Of a stretch of 64,000 nucleotides of DNA, positions 54,080 through 62,180 are shown piece after piece (within the stretch, counting starts at the first letter, position 1; each line of letters starts with the position of its first letter). The stretch is from assembly GCA_963703855.1 (NCBI GenBank), contig CAVPFW010000021.1, forward strand, positions 1 to 64,000. The letters run 5' to 3'. The stretch is from AP-15 sp963703855. GTDB lineage: Bacteria > Pseudomonadota > Alphaproteobacteria > ATCC43930 > CGMCC-115725. Below the pieces are notes generated by a model. The model saw only the letters and a list, made by a program, of their open reading frames with translations, was not told where the DNA came from and made no database searches. A program made the position numbers and the translations under genes.

Positions 54080-55093
54080 TCAGGCGTCGGCAAAGGCCGG
54101 CATCACCTGCTGCGTGAACAGCTCGATCGAGCGCATCGCTTCGTCATGGCTGATCGTGCCGAAGGCGAAGTCGCAGACATAGTAATTGACGCCGGTCGCC
54201 TTGATCTCGTCGGCGATGTAATCCCGGACTTGGGCGGGCGTGCCGGCGATCGCGTCGCCGCTCTTCTGCAACACGCCCCAATCCTCGGGCAACGCCGCTT
54301 CGAGCGGGAACGGCACGTTGAACTGATGCCACAACTGCCCCATGTGGCGCCGCCACGCCGGATAGCCGCGCCGTGCGGTGTCGAGCGCCTCGGCTTCGGT
54401 GTCGGCGATGATGATGTGCCGGTTGACGCCCATCATCGGCAATTCGGCTTCGGAGCGGCCGAGTTTCTTCCACTCGGCGCGATAGCTGTCGGTGATCGCG
54501 CGTACTTGCTCCGGCGGCCGCCGCGTCACCGTGTTGGCGGCGTTCGTTGCCGCCCAGGCGACGCTCGCCGGGTTGCCGAGCCCGTACCACACCGGCAAGG
54601 GCTGCTGGAACGGCTTCATGACGATCGGCACATGGTCGAAATCGTAGAACTCGCCGTGAAAGGTCAGCTCATCCTCGGTCAGGCCGAGGCGGATGACCTC
54701 GAACGCCTCGCGGAATTGCGCCGCTCCCTTGGCGAAATCGATGCCGTAAAAGCCGACCTCGACCGGCGAGATGCCGCGTCCGACGCCGTACAAAAACCGG
54801 CCGCCGCTGATCTGGTCGAGCATGCAGATCTCGTCGATCAGCCGCAGCGGGTGATAAAGCGGCAGCAAATACACCATCGGCCCGAAGCGCAGTTGCCGGG
54901 TGCGCTGGGCAACCGCGGCCAGAAACACCCCCGGCGACGGCGCGTAGCCGAGCGGCGTGTTATGGTGCTCGGCCAGATGATAGCCGTAGAACCCGGCGCG
55001 GTCGTAAGCCTCGGCCAATTTGAGCCGATCCTCGAAATGCCGGGTCAGCGGCTGCCCGCTGTCGTCGAGATGGTCGAAAATCCCAAACCGCAT
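54080..55093 (-). CDS. LLM-class flavin-dependent oxidoreductase (bacterial luciferase-like)
   Basis: A 337-residue luciferase-type TIM-barrel enzyme. Landmarks: FGIFDHLDDSGQPLTRHF, LAEHHNTPLGYAPSPGVFLAA, MVYLLPLYHPLRLIDEICMLDQISGGRFLYGVGRG and VWYGLGNPASVAWAA. Here the AEHH motif and loop suggest FMN-dependent monooxygenases rather than the F420 class found at 31-33 kb; the substrate is unknown. I set the start at the ATG at 55093 that precedes RFGIF. Its stop lies 16 bases before the dienelactone hydrolase start. Confidence 0.86.
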   Translation of the reverse strand: MRFGIFDHLDDSGQPLTRHFEDRLKLAEAYDRAGFYGYHLAEHHNTPLGYAPSPGVFLAAVAQRTRQLRFGPMVYLLPLYHPLRLIDEICMLDQISGGRFLYGVGRGISPVEVGFYGIDFAKGAAQFREAFEVIRLGLTEDELTFHGEFYDFDHVPIVMKPFQQPLPVWYGLGNPASVAWAATNAANTVTRRPPEQVRAITDSYRAEWKKLGRSEAELPMMGVNRHIIIADTEAEALDTARRGYPAWRRHMGQLWHQFNVPFPLEAALPEDWGVLQKSGDAIAGTPAQVRDYIADEIKATGVNYYVCDFAFGTISHDEAMRSIELFTQQVMPAFADA

Positions 55094-55144
55094 CTGCCTC
55101 TCCTCGATCCCGTTTAGCCCACTTATCGTCGCCGCCGCACCTAC

Positions 55145-55178
55145 CTCGTCATCCCCGCGAAAGCGGGGACCCAGGGCC
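55145..55178. repeat. 34-bp inverted repeat, left copy (flanks GIY-YIG)
   Basis: The reverse complement of 55487-55520, identical over all 34 bases; it contains the internal hairpin CCCCGCGAAAGCGGGG. It lies just past the stop codon of the GIY-YIG gene. Confidence 0.9.
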
Positions 55179-55182
55179 ACGC

Positions 55183-55566
55183 CTACGACACCAAATCATT
55201 GTAAAGGTCACGCCGCCGCGGGTTCTGTTGCTCGATCATTTCCAGCTTCCAAGTACGGCGCCATTTCTTGATTGGCCTTTCGCGCAGAATCGCGTCGGAC
55301 ATGGTTGCGTGAAACTCGGCGAAAACCAATTGATACACTCCGGACTCCCGAACAAATCCGCCGACGCTCTCCGATCGGTATTGCCAAACGCGGCGGGCCA
55401 GGTCGTTAGTGACGTAGAGTGTACCGTTGCGCCGGCTTGCGAGGATGTAGACGCAGGGTGGTCTCTGACTAGCGCCTACGACCGGCGGCCCTGGGTCCCC
55501 GCTTTCGCGGGGATGACGAGTATTATTCGCATCGGCGCCGTATGCATTCCCAGGTATTGAAGTCAC
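55183..55566 (-). CDS. GIY-YIG nuclease family protein with defective YIG motif
   Basis: A 127-residue open frame. From residue ~38 it matches the small UPF0213/GIY-YIG type: CVYILASRRNGTLY, then NDLARRVWQYRSE, VYQLVFAEFH and ILRERPIKKWRR. The usual LYxGVTxDL reads LYVTNDL; the Gly-Val pair of the YIG motif is missing, as if six bases were deleted, so catalysis is doubtful. Residues ~15-37 are encoded by the right 34-bp repeat. It is the only gene between perfect inverted repeats. Confidence 0.78.
   Translation of the reverse strand: MTSIPGNAYGADANNTRHPRESGDPGPPVVGASQRPPCVYILASRRNGTLYVTNDLARRVWQYRSESVGGFVRESGVYQLVFAEFHATMSDAILRERPIKKWRRTWKLEMIEQQNPRRRDLYNDLVS
55487..55520. repeat. 34-bp inverted repeat, right copy (inside GIY-YIG N-terminus)
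   Basis: An exact inverted copy of 55145-55178. On the minus strand it codes for the HPRESGDPGP segment of the GIY-YIG frame. Related sequence occurs at 9317-9393. Confidence 0.9.
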
Positions 55567-55612
55567 TGGGTCGTCTCACGAGTAATGCTTAATCCATTCG
55601 GCGGCTTGGACA

Positions 55613-57328
55613 TTACTGGGCCACCATCGCGTCGCTGATCTTTTCGGCGGTCATCAGAGTCGGGAAGTTGGTGTTGGCGCAGGGCACCACCGGGAACAAG
55701 GAGGCGTCGACGACGCGCAAGCCTGCGACCCCGCGCACCCGGCCCTGGTTGTCGGTCACCGCCAGCGGATCGTCCTCCGCGCCCATGCGGCAGGTGCAGG
55801 TGGCGTGCCACACCCCGATCGCAGCCTTGCGGATGAAGTCCTCGAGCGCTTCGTCATCGCGCATCAGCTGGTCGAAGCGGTAGCCCTCGACGATGACCCG
55901 GTCGATCATCAGCCGCCGCAGCCAGGCCGGGCCGTCGAGCAGCTTGGCGATGACATCGGTGATCCGCTTGTTCCGGGGGTTGACGACGCCGATCTTGCGG
56001 ACGCGTTCCGTGTAGCTCGCCGGAAACGGGTCGCTGGTGGCGTCCTGCAATGCGGCGCTGATCTGCATCGCGCCGAGCCGCCGGAACGCGTCCATCAGCC
56101 GTTCGAGGTCGCGCCGGTCGGAGAGCAGGTTGAACTCGACGATCGGCTCGGCCCGCCAGTCGCGGGAGGCGAGCCTGACCTGCCCAGTTTCCGAAAACGT
56201 CTTGTAGACGGCCGCCAGCAACGAGGCGATCTGCTCGCCGACCGCGTGCCAGGCCGATTTGCTGACCCCGGCGACGAACATGTCGCCGGCGGGCGCGCCG
56301 CCGATCCCCGACGAATAGCGCAAGGCCAGCAGGATGTGGCGGCGGGTCAGCTCGTTGAGCCGCGCCTCGGGCTTGATGAAGGAAGATACCGAGATCGACG
56401 GATGATCCATCAGCCGCTGCCCGACCCCCGGCACGTTCGCGACCACCTCGATACCGAGATCGCGCAGATGACCCGCCGGCCCGACCCCGGCGCGCAACAG
56501 ATGCGCCGGCGAATGGATCGCCCCCGACGAGACGACGACCTCGCCGCGGGCCTCGCCGACGCGGAACTCCGTGTCCTTGCCGTCGACCAGGGCCTTGACC
56601 CCGACGCAGCGAGTCCCTTCGAACAACAGCTCCTTGACTTGGGTCAGAGGCGATATCGTCAGATTGTCGCGCAGCCGGGTCCCCGGATCGAGATAGCCGA
56701 TCGCCGCCGACACCCGCCGGTCGTAGAGGTTGGAAATCGTGATCGGGAAATAGCCGTCCTCGAACGCCGCGTTCTGGTCCTGGATATAGGAAAACCCGGC
56801 CTCCTCGAATGCCCTGGCGACGGCCTTGGCGTGACCGTTCCACAGATCGGGAAAGATGCGCCGCACCGGGATGCGGCCGTCCTTGCCGTGCCACGGCCCG
56901 TCGAAATCCATGTCGCGCTCGACTTTTTTGAAAAAGGGCAGGACGGCGTTCCAGTTCCACCCGGCGGCCCCTCTCGCCTCCCACTCGTCGTAATCGGAGG
57001 GCGCCCCGCGGTTGGCGAGCTGGCCGTTGATCGACGAGCCGCCGCCCAATACCCGCGCCTGCTCGTATTTGCGCAACGGCGGGCGGTTCTCCTCCGGGCG
57101 GTTGTGCGAGACGATCTCGGTGTGGACCTTGAGCTCGGTCCAGTGAAAGCGCGGGTCGAAATAGGCGGTGCCAGGGTAGCTGTCGAGGATCTCGGGCGGC
57201 ACCTTGCCGTGCGGCGTGTCCTGGCCCGCCTCGCACAGCAATACCTTGTTGGCGCTCTTGGCCGACAGCCGGTTGGCCATGACCGACCCGGCCGATCCGC
57301 CGCCGACGATGATGTAATCGTAGGTCAT
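55613..57328 (-). CDS. GMC-family FAD oxidoreductase (choline/alcohol dehydrogenase-like)
   Basis: A 571-residue glucose-methanol-choline oxidoreductase. The FAD dinucleotide motif YIIVGGGSAGSVMANRLS is at the N-terminus, GMC signature 1 is GGGSSINGQLANRG, signature 2 is SSGAIHSPAHLLRAGVG, and the active-site histidine is in GVWHATCTCRMG. It oxidises primary alcohols, likely with a quinone or oxygen acceptor; the substrate is not evident. It is divergent from the MaoC gene and ends 47 bases from the GIY-YIG frame. Confidence 0.92.
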   Translation of the reverse strand: MTYDYIIVGGGSAGSVMANRLSAKSANKVLLCEAGQDTPHGKVPPEILDSYPGTAYFDPRFHWTELKVHTEIVSHNRPEENRPPLRKYEQARVLGGGSSINGQLANRGAPSDYDEWEARGAAGWNWNAVLPFFKKVERDMDFDGPWHGKDGRIPVRRIFPDLWNGHAKAVARAFEEAGFSYIQDQNAAFEDGYFPITISNLYDRRVSAAIGYLDPGTRLRDNLTISPLTQVKELLFEGTRCVGVKALVDGKDTEFRVGEARGEVVVSSGAIHSPAHLLRAGVGPAGHLRDLGIEVVANVPGVGQRLMDHPSISVSSFIKPEARLNELTRRHILLALRYSSGIGGAPAGDMFVAGVSKSAWHAVGEQIASLLAAVYKTFSETGQVRLASRDWRAEPIVEFNLLSDRRDLERLMDAFRRLGAMQISAALQDATSDPFPASYTERVRKIGVVNPRNKRITDVIAKLLDGPAWLRRLMIDRVIVEGYRFDQLMRDDEALEDFIRKAAIGVWHATCTCRMGAEDDPLAVTDNQGRVRGVAGLRVVDASLFPVVPCANTNFPTLMTAEKISDAMVAQ

Positions 57329-57377
57329 CTCCTCCCTCTTTGCGTCGCGCCGGGGGGCCTACCCTCAATTCGTCAGG

Positions 57378-57463
57378 CGCGGGCTCGACACCCGCATCCA
57401 CGACTTTTCTCCGACATTGATGTAATGCAGTCGTGGCCGGCCGGGTCAAGCCCGGCCGTGACG
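57378..57463. repeat. Dispersed repeat in the GMC-MaoC divergent region
   Basis: Inverted segments GCGGGCTCGACACCCGCATCC and GGCCGGGTCAAGCCCGGCC with ATCCACGAC/GTCGTGG between them form a palindromic repeat. It occupies most of the 150-base divergent promoter region. Confidence 0.65.
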
Positions 57464-57482
57464 TAACTGACACGAGCCGCTG

Positions 57483-57992
57483 ATGAGCGCATCGCAGTTT
57501 GCCGTGCCTATCGAAGACCGTTGGTTCGAGGACTATGTGCCGGGCGCCGTCTACGAATTCGGCAAGATCGAGGTTACCGAACCCGCGATCATCGAATTCG
57601 CCGGGCGCTTCGACCCGCAGGGCATGCATGTCGACCCCGACGACGCAGCACGCGGACCCTTCGGTGGGCTGATCGCCAGCGGCTGGCACACCGCCGCGAT
57701 GATGATGCAGCTCTTTGTCGAGCATTTCCTGTCCCATGTCGCGAGCCTCGCCTCGCCCGGCATTGATGAGCTGCGCTGGACCCGGCCGGTGCGGCCCGGC
57801 GACGTGCTGCGCATCCGGGTCGCGGTGGTCGAGGCGACGCGGTCGCACTCCCGGCCCGACCGCGGCATGGTGCGCACCCTGGTCGAGGTGCTCAACCAGC
57901 ACGGCGAGGTGGTGATGAGCCTGAGGCCGATGAACCTGCTGCGCTGCCGTGGCCCCCTGCCATCCGCCCCCCCGAAAGCGGGGGAGGGTTAG
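57483..57992 (+). CDS. MaoC-family hot-dog-fold dehydratase
   Basis: A 169-residue hot-dog-fold protein. The R-hydratase pattern is visible: EVTEPAIIEFAGRFDPQGMHVDP holds the catalytic D/H region, FGGLIASGWHTAAMMMQL the central helix, and WTRPVRPGDVLRI the closing strand. It probably hydrates or dehydrates an enoyl-CoA. The last ~13 residues (GPLPSAPPKAGEG) are coded by a palindromic repeat (CCCCCCCGAAAGCGGGGG), so the original stop may have been replaced. The next gene starts 16 bases after the stop. Confidence 0.88.
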   Translation: MSASQFAVPIEDRWFEDYVPGAVYEFGKIEVTEPAIIEFAGRFDPQGMHVDPDDAARGPFGGLIASGWHTAAMMMQLFVEHFLSHVASLASPGIDELRWTRPVRPGDVLRIRVAVVEATRSHSRPDRGMVRTLVEVLNQHGEVVMSLRPMNLLRCRGPLPSAPPKAGEG

Positions 57993-57997
57993 GGTGG
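57950..57997. repeat. Palindromic repeat forming the 3' end of the MaoC gene
   Basis: GCCCCCTGCCATCCGCCCCC... with the hairpin CCCCCCCGAAAGCGGGGG; it supplies the last codons and the TAG stop of the MaoC gene. Confidence 0.65.
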
Positions 57998-58007
57998 CGG
58001 GCCCCTC

Positions 58008-58625
58008 GTGAAGATCGGCATCGTCTCTGACCTGCACTGCAACCATCGGGGTCTGTTGCGGGCGTTGGACATCATCGGCGAGGTCGACGAACTGATCTGT
58101 CTCGGCGACAGCATCTACGAATACCGGTTCTCCAACGAAGTCGCGGGCATCCTCAAAGACCGCGGCGCGTTGACCATCCTCGGCAATCACGACGAGGGTT
58201 TTCTCGGGCCGCACGGCGCCCGCGCCCGCCAGTCGGAGTGGATCGACCGGGCATTGCTCGACTGGCTCGCCGAGAGACCGCATCGGGTCGAGCTCCAGGT
58301 TGCCGGGAAAAAGCTGCTGGCGGTCCACTCGACGCCGTGGGAGCCGCGCGGCGCCTATGTCTATCCGCACAGCTCGCAGCTGGCGCGGTTCGCCGAGGCC
58401 GGGGCGGATTTTGTGCTCTACGGCCACACCCACCATCAGCTGGTGCGCCGCGTCGGCCGGGTGCTGGTGATCAATCCGGGCTCGGCCGGCGAGGCGCGCG
58501 ACCCCAGCAATGGCCGACAATTGAGCTGCGCCGTGCTCGACACCGTCACCGAAGATGTCGTGGTGACGGATTTTCCCGAATATCCGGGGGTAGCGGGCGC
58601 GAGGGCTATCGGCGATCCCAGGTGA
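58008..58625 (+). CDS. Metallophosphoesterase (YfcE/MJ0936-like)
   Basis: A 205-residue calcineurin-like phosphoesterase of the YfcE/MJ0936 type. All metal motifs are intact: GIVSDLHCNHRGL, CLGDSIYEY, ILGNHDEGF (normal GNHD, unlike the 10436-10951 gene), AVHSTPWEP and YGHTHHQ, ending VLVINPGSAGEARD. Family members are cyclic-nucleotide or general phosphodiesterases. It starts with GTG at 58008, 16 bases after the MaoC gene, and overlaps the convergent GtrA-domain gene end by 20 bases. Confidence 0.88.
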   Translation: MKIGIVSDLHCNHRGLLRALDIIGEVDELICLGDSIYEYRFSNEVAGILKDRGALTILGNHDEGFLGPHGARARQSEWIDRALLDWLAERPHRVELQVAGKKLLAVHSTPWEPRGAYVYPHSSQLARFAEAGADFVLYGHTHHQLVRRVGRVLVINPGSAGEARDPSNGRQLSCAVLDTVTEDVVVTDFPEYPGVAGARAIGDPR

Positions 58626-59773
58626 AGACCGACGAAACGGCATAATTCCAGACCACGCCGACGGCGGCCCCGGCGAGCCCCGACACCCACCAGGTGTAAT
58701 GATGCGCAAATGCCGCCGAGGCGATGCCGACATTGGCCACCGCGCCCAGACTGCACACCGCATAGAATGAAAGGAGGCCGGTGACAAAGCGTCTCCCGGA
58801 GAGGCGCCGATCGCGATAGGTCAGCGTATTGTTCAGCGCAAAGTTGCTGGTCATCGCGACGGCGGTTGCCAGCGCCTGCGCGATCGGGAACTCGACCGCC
58901 TTCAGCGCAAAAAAGAGAGTGAAAAAGTGGACCGCGATACCCGAGGCGCCGACCGCGGCGAACAAGACGAAACGGACCGGGACATGCCGGCCGATCAGCT
59001 TGTCCAGCACCAGCATCAGGTATTCCCAAACGACGAGGCTGTCGAGCTTGCTGTCGCCGCGCAAGCGCTGGCCGAAGACGTACGGGATTTCCTTAAATCG
59101 ATAGGGGACCGAGCGTCGACGCAAACAGATCGACAAGTATCTTGAAGCCGTGCCCGGAGAGGCGCCTGACGGCGCGCTCGAAGGCCGGGCGGGAAATCAA
59201 GAAGAACCCGCTCATCGGGTCGGCGAGATCGGCGCCGACGATCAGCCGAGCGAGCCGCGCGGCAAATCCGCTGATCGTCGACCGGCGGCGACCCCAGTTG
59301 CCGACGCTGCCGCCGGCGACGTGCCGGCTGCCGACGACCACGTCGACATCTTCCGCCTTGATCGCCGCCAGCATCTGCGGCAGCAGTTTCTCGTCGTGCT
59401 GAAGATCGGCGTCGATGACCGCCAGATACGGGGCGCTGCTCGCGAGCATCCCCTCGATCACCGCGGTGGACAGCCCGCGGCGGCCGATACGCTGCAGGCA
59501 GCGGATGCGGGGATCGGCTCGGGCAAGCTCGCGAACCTTGGCGGCGGTGCCGTCGGGGGAATCGTCGTCAACATAAACGACCTCCCACGCGATCCCGCGC
59601 AGCGCGGCATCGAGGCGCGCGAGCAGCGGCTCGATGTTGTCGCGCTCGTTGAAGGTGGGCACGACAATGGTGACCTCGGCCCCCCTTGGCGAGGAACCGA
59701 TGTCGATAAGCGCGGCTTCGGACCCGGCGCCGACCGCGCCGGCAGCCATATCGTGTGGCAATCGCGACAACAT
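58606..59773 (-). pseudogene. Glycosyltransferase 2 - GtrA fusion (polyprenyl-phosphate mannosyltransferase type), frameshifted
   Basis: An intended ~390-residue fusion. The first part is a DPM1-like GT2: VTIVVPTFNERDNIEPL, YVDDDSPDGTA, DADLQHDEKLL and DPMSGFFLISR, then GFKILVDLFAS. The second part is in another frame: PYRFKEIPYVFGQRL, then a four-helix GtrA membrane domain (FVLFAAVGASGIAVHFF, WNYAVSSVF). Removing one G from the run at 59104-59107 restores DLFASTLGPYRFKE. It would make a polyprenyl-phosphate sugar and flip it across the membrane. Start uncertain: ATG 59773 or 59749. Confidence 0.82.
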
Positions 59774-59843
59774 CAGCGTCAAAAACGATACGGGCCGCGC
59801 CTTAAACGAAGGTGTGGCGGCACGCCGATCGGCGCGCCTCGTT

Positions 59844-60608
59844 TTAGGCGGCGGCCGGTTTGCGGGCGAGGAAATCCTTGAACCCCTCGCGCGGATGGCC
59901 TGCGGCGAGCGAGGTGGCGCGCGCGTCCTCCTCGGTGGCATAGCGCTCGCGCCAGCCCATGCCGATCTCTTCGTGCAGCAGCCGCTTGATGCCTTGGACC
60001 ATGCGGGCGTCGTTCTTGGCGATCATCTGCGCGGTTTCGACCGCAGTCTCGATCAGCCGCGCCGCCGGCACGACCTGGTTGAGGAGCCCGATGCGCTCGG
60101 CTTCCTCGGCGGCGACGACCCGGCCGGTATAGAGCAGCTCCTTTGCCTTGGGCAGACCGACCAGCAACGGCAGCGACCAGGTCGAGTTGACCCGGCCATA
60201 GCTCGCGGCCAGAAAGCGGAACTGGGTGCGCTCGCAGCCGATGCGCAGATCGAGGGTCGAGGACAAGAGTGCCGCGCCGCCATAGGCGAGCCCGTTGATC
60301 GCCCCGATCAATGGCTTGGCAAAGCTTGCGACATGCCAGGTCGCCTCGCTGCGGAAGGCTTGCCGTGCCGCCAATTCCTCGCTCGACAGCCCGGCCATCT
60401 CGTGGATGTCGGCCCCGGCCGAAAACGCCCGCTCCCCGGCGCCGGTCAGGATCACCGCCTTGACCGCGTCGTCGCTCTCGTACTCGGTCAATGCCTCGTC
60501 GAGCTCGCGCACAAGTCCGAAGCTCAGCGCATTGAGCTTTTCCGGCCGGTTCAACGTGATCAGCGCAACGCTGTCGATCCGCTCCGTCGCGATGAATTCA
60601 TAGGCCAT
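59844..60608 (-). CDS. Enoyl-CoA hydratase/isomerase (crotonase) family protein
   Basis: A 254-residue crotonase-fold protein. The CoA-binding and oxyanion loops are seen in LNRPEKLNALSF, AFSAGADIHEM and GLAYGGAALLSS. The region where enoyl-CoA hydratase has its two catalytic glutamates reads YGRVNSTWSLP, with neither obviously retained, so it may be an isomerase, hydrolase or other crotonase reaction. I chose the ATG at 60608 preceding AYEFIATER. It is divergent from the CoA-transferase at 60718. Confidence 0.85.
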   Translation of the reverse strand: MAYEFIATERIDSVALITLNRPEKLNALSFGLVRELDEALTEYESDDAVKAVILTGAGERAFSAGADIHEMAGLSSEELAARQAFRSEATWHVASFAKPLIGAINGLAYGGAALLSSTLDLRIGCERTQFRFLAASYGRVNSTWSLPLLVGLPKAKELLYTGRVVAAEEAERIGLLNQVVPAARLIETAVETAQMIAKNDARMVQGIKRLLHEEIGMGWRERYATEEDARATSLAAGHPREGFKDFLARKPAAA

Positions 60609-60717
60609 GCCCGGTACCCCGCTGCGGTTTTCCCGATCGTTTGACACTACGCGGGACCGGGTGTTAGCTCAACCCCAGTGCCGATTTTGGCACAGCGCAG
60701 TTACTGTGGAGGCGACG

Positions 60718-61875
60718 ATGAGCGGGGCCCTCGACGGCGTGCGCGTGCTGGAGCTGGCGCGCTATCAGGCCGGTCCGCGCGGCGGCATGATCCTCTCCGA
60801 CCTCGGCGCCGAGGTCATCAAGATCGAGAAATTGGGCGGCGAGGAAACCCGGCAGTCGCCGCCCTTGGTGCGCGGCCAGAGCGTCTATTTCTCGGTCTAT
60901 AATCGCGGCAAAAAGAGCCTCTGCCTCGATCTGCGCAACAATCGCGGCAAGGATATTTTCGCCGCGCTGGTCAAAACCGCCGATATCGTGCTGCAGAATT
61001 TCCGGCCGGGGGTCATGGACAAGATGGGCTTCGGTTACGAGCGGCTGCGCGAGTTGAAGCCGGACATCATCCTCGGCTCGGTCTCGGGCTTCGGCCAGTA
61101 CGGCCCCTATCGCGACCGCCCGGCCTTCGACCCGTTGGGCCAGGCGATGAGCGGATTGATGCACCTGACCGGGATGCCGGTCGGCCGGCCGCTCGGCACC
61201 GCCTCGTCGATCGTCGACCGCTATACCTCGTTGCACGCGACGATCGGCATGCTGGCGGCATTGCATCACCGCGACCGCACCGGCGAGGGTCAGGTGGTCG
61301 ATGTCTGCCTGATGGATTCGGCATTGACCATGGTCGAGATCCCGACCTCGTATTATCTCGCCACTGGCGAGGAGGGCGGGGAGGGCGGCCGACCGCCCTA
61401 CCAGGCCAAGGACGGGCACGTCGTGATCTCGGCCTCCGGGCGCGAGATGGGCTCGCGGCTGATGCGGATCGCCACCGGGAACCCCGACGCGGTCGCCAAT
61501 ACCGGCGCCTTCACCGGGCGCATGAGCCTCGGCGACTCGCCACGCCAGGCGGTCGCTGCCTGGTGCCTGGCGCATACCGTCGATGAAATCGTCAGCACCT
61601 TGGTCGAGGCCGACATCCCGGTCGCCCCGGTCAAGACCATCCCGCAGGTCGCCGAGGACCCGCATCTGTGGGAGCGCGAGATGCTGGTCAAGATGGCGGA
61701 CCCGGTCGCCGGCGAGATGTACCTCCCCGGCGCCACGATCAAGATGTCGAAGACCCCCGGCCGGATCGGCCCGGTCCCGACCCCGGGCCAGCACACCGAC
61801 GAGGTGCTCTCCGGCATTCTCGGCTACGACCGCGCGATGTTGGGGGAATTGCGGCAAGCAAAGGTGATCGCGTAA
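60718..61875 (+). CDS. CaiB/BaiF (class III) CoA-transferase
   Basis: A 385-residue family III CoA-transferase. LELARYQAGPRGGMILSDLGAEVIKIE opens the fold, and LQNFRPG and GRPAFDPLGQAMSGLM carry the expected blocks (Asp138 in RPAFD). Substrate acids are unknown. GGAGG five bases before the ATG at 60718 fixes the start; an upstream in-frame start at 60607 lacks support. It shares a promoter region with the divergent crotonase gene, so both may act on the same CoA ester. Confidence 0.9.
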   Translation: MSGALDGVRVLELARYQAGPRGGMILSDLGAEVIKIEKLGGEETRQSPPLVRGQSVYFSVYNRGKKSLCLDLRNNRGKDIFAALVKTADIVLQNFRPGVMDKMGFGYERLRELKPDIILGSVSGFGQYGPYRDRPAFDPLGQAMSGLMHLTGMPVGRPLGTASSIVDRYTSLHATIGMLAALHHRDRTGEGQVVDVCLMDSALTMVEIPTSYYLATGEEGGEGGRPPYQAKDGHVVISASGREMGSRLMRIATGNPDAVANTGAFTGRMSLGDSPRQAVAAWCLAHTVDEIVSTLVEADIPVAPVKTIPQVAEDPHLWEREMLVKMADPVAGEMYLPGATIKMSKTPGRIGPVPTPGQHTDEVLSGILGYDRAMLGELRQAKVIA

Positions 61876-61959
61876 AGCGAATGCGACGATTGCCAAGCCG
61901 GTATCGAATCCCGATCTTACGAATGTTGCCCCGAAAGGAGGCCGTACTTCAGGGCCGTG

Positions 61960-62172
61960 ATGCTTTCGAAAACCTACGACGCCCTGCTCGCTGCCGGTGC
62001 GCCGGAAGAAAAGGCGCGCCCCGCGGCGGAAGAGTTGGCCGGGTACGAAAGCCGCTTCGTCAAAATCGAGCAGGACCTCGCAGTCATCGAATGGATGCTC
62101 GGCGTCACCGTCGGCGGGGTTTTATCGCTGTTGGTCAGCGTCGCCTCACTGGTGATCAAGGCTTTCGCCTAA
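61960..62172 (+). CDS. Small coiled-coil/membrane protein (DUF1640/CCDC90-like)
   Basis: A 70-residue protein: an amphipathic N-terminus (LLAAGAPEEKARPAAEELAGYESRFVKIEQDLAVI) and one C-terminal membrane segment (WMLGVTVGGVLSLLVSVASLVIKAFA). This head-coil-tail layout is typical of DUF1640-like proteins, whose function is unknown. GTG at 61957 is immediately before the ATG. A second gene of the same kind, interrupted by a stop, lies at 63058-63312. Confidence 0.68.
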   Translation: MLSKTYDALLAAGAPEEKARPAAEELAGYESRFVKIEQDLAVIEWMLGVTVGGVLSLLVSVASLVIKAFA

Positions 62173-62180
62173 ATCGCTGA

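Noticed and set aside
55854..58787. A 977-codon minus-strand frame spanning MaoC, phosphoesterase and GMC regions
   Set aside because: It crosses three well-supported genes out of frame and has no domain of its own.
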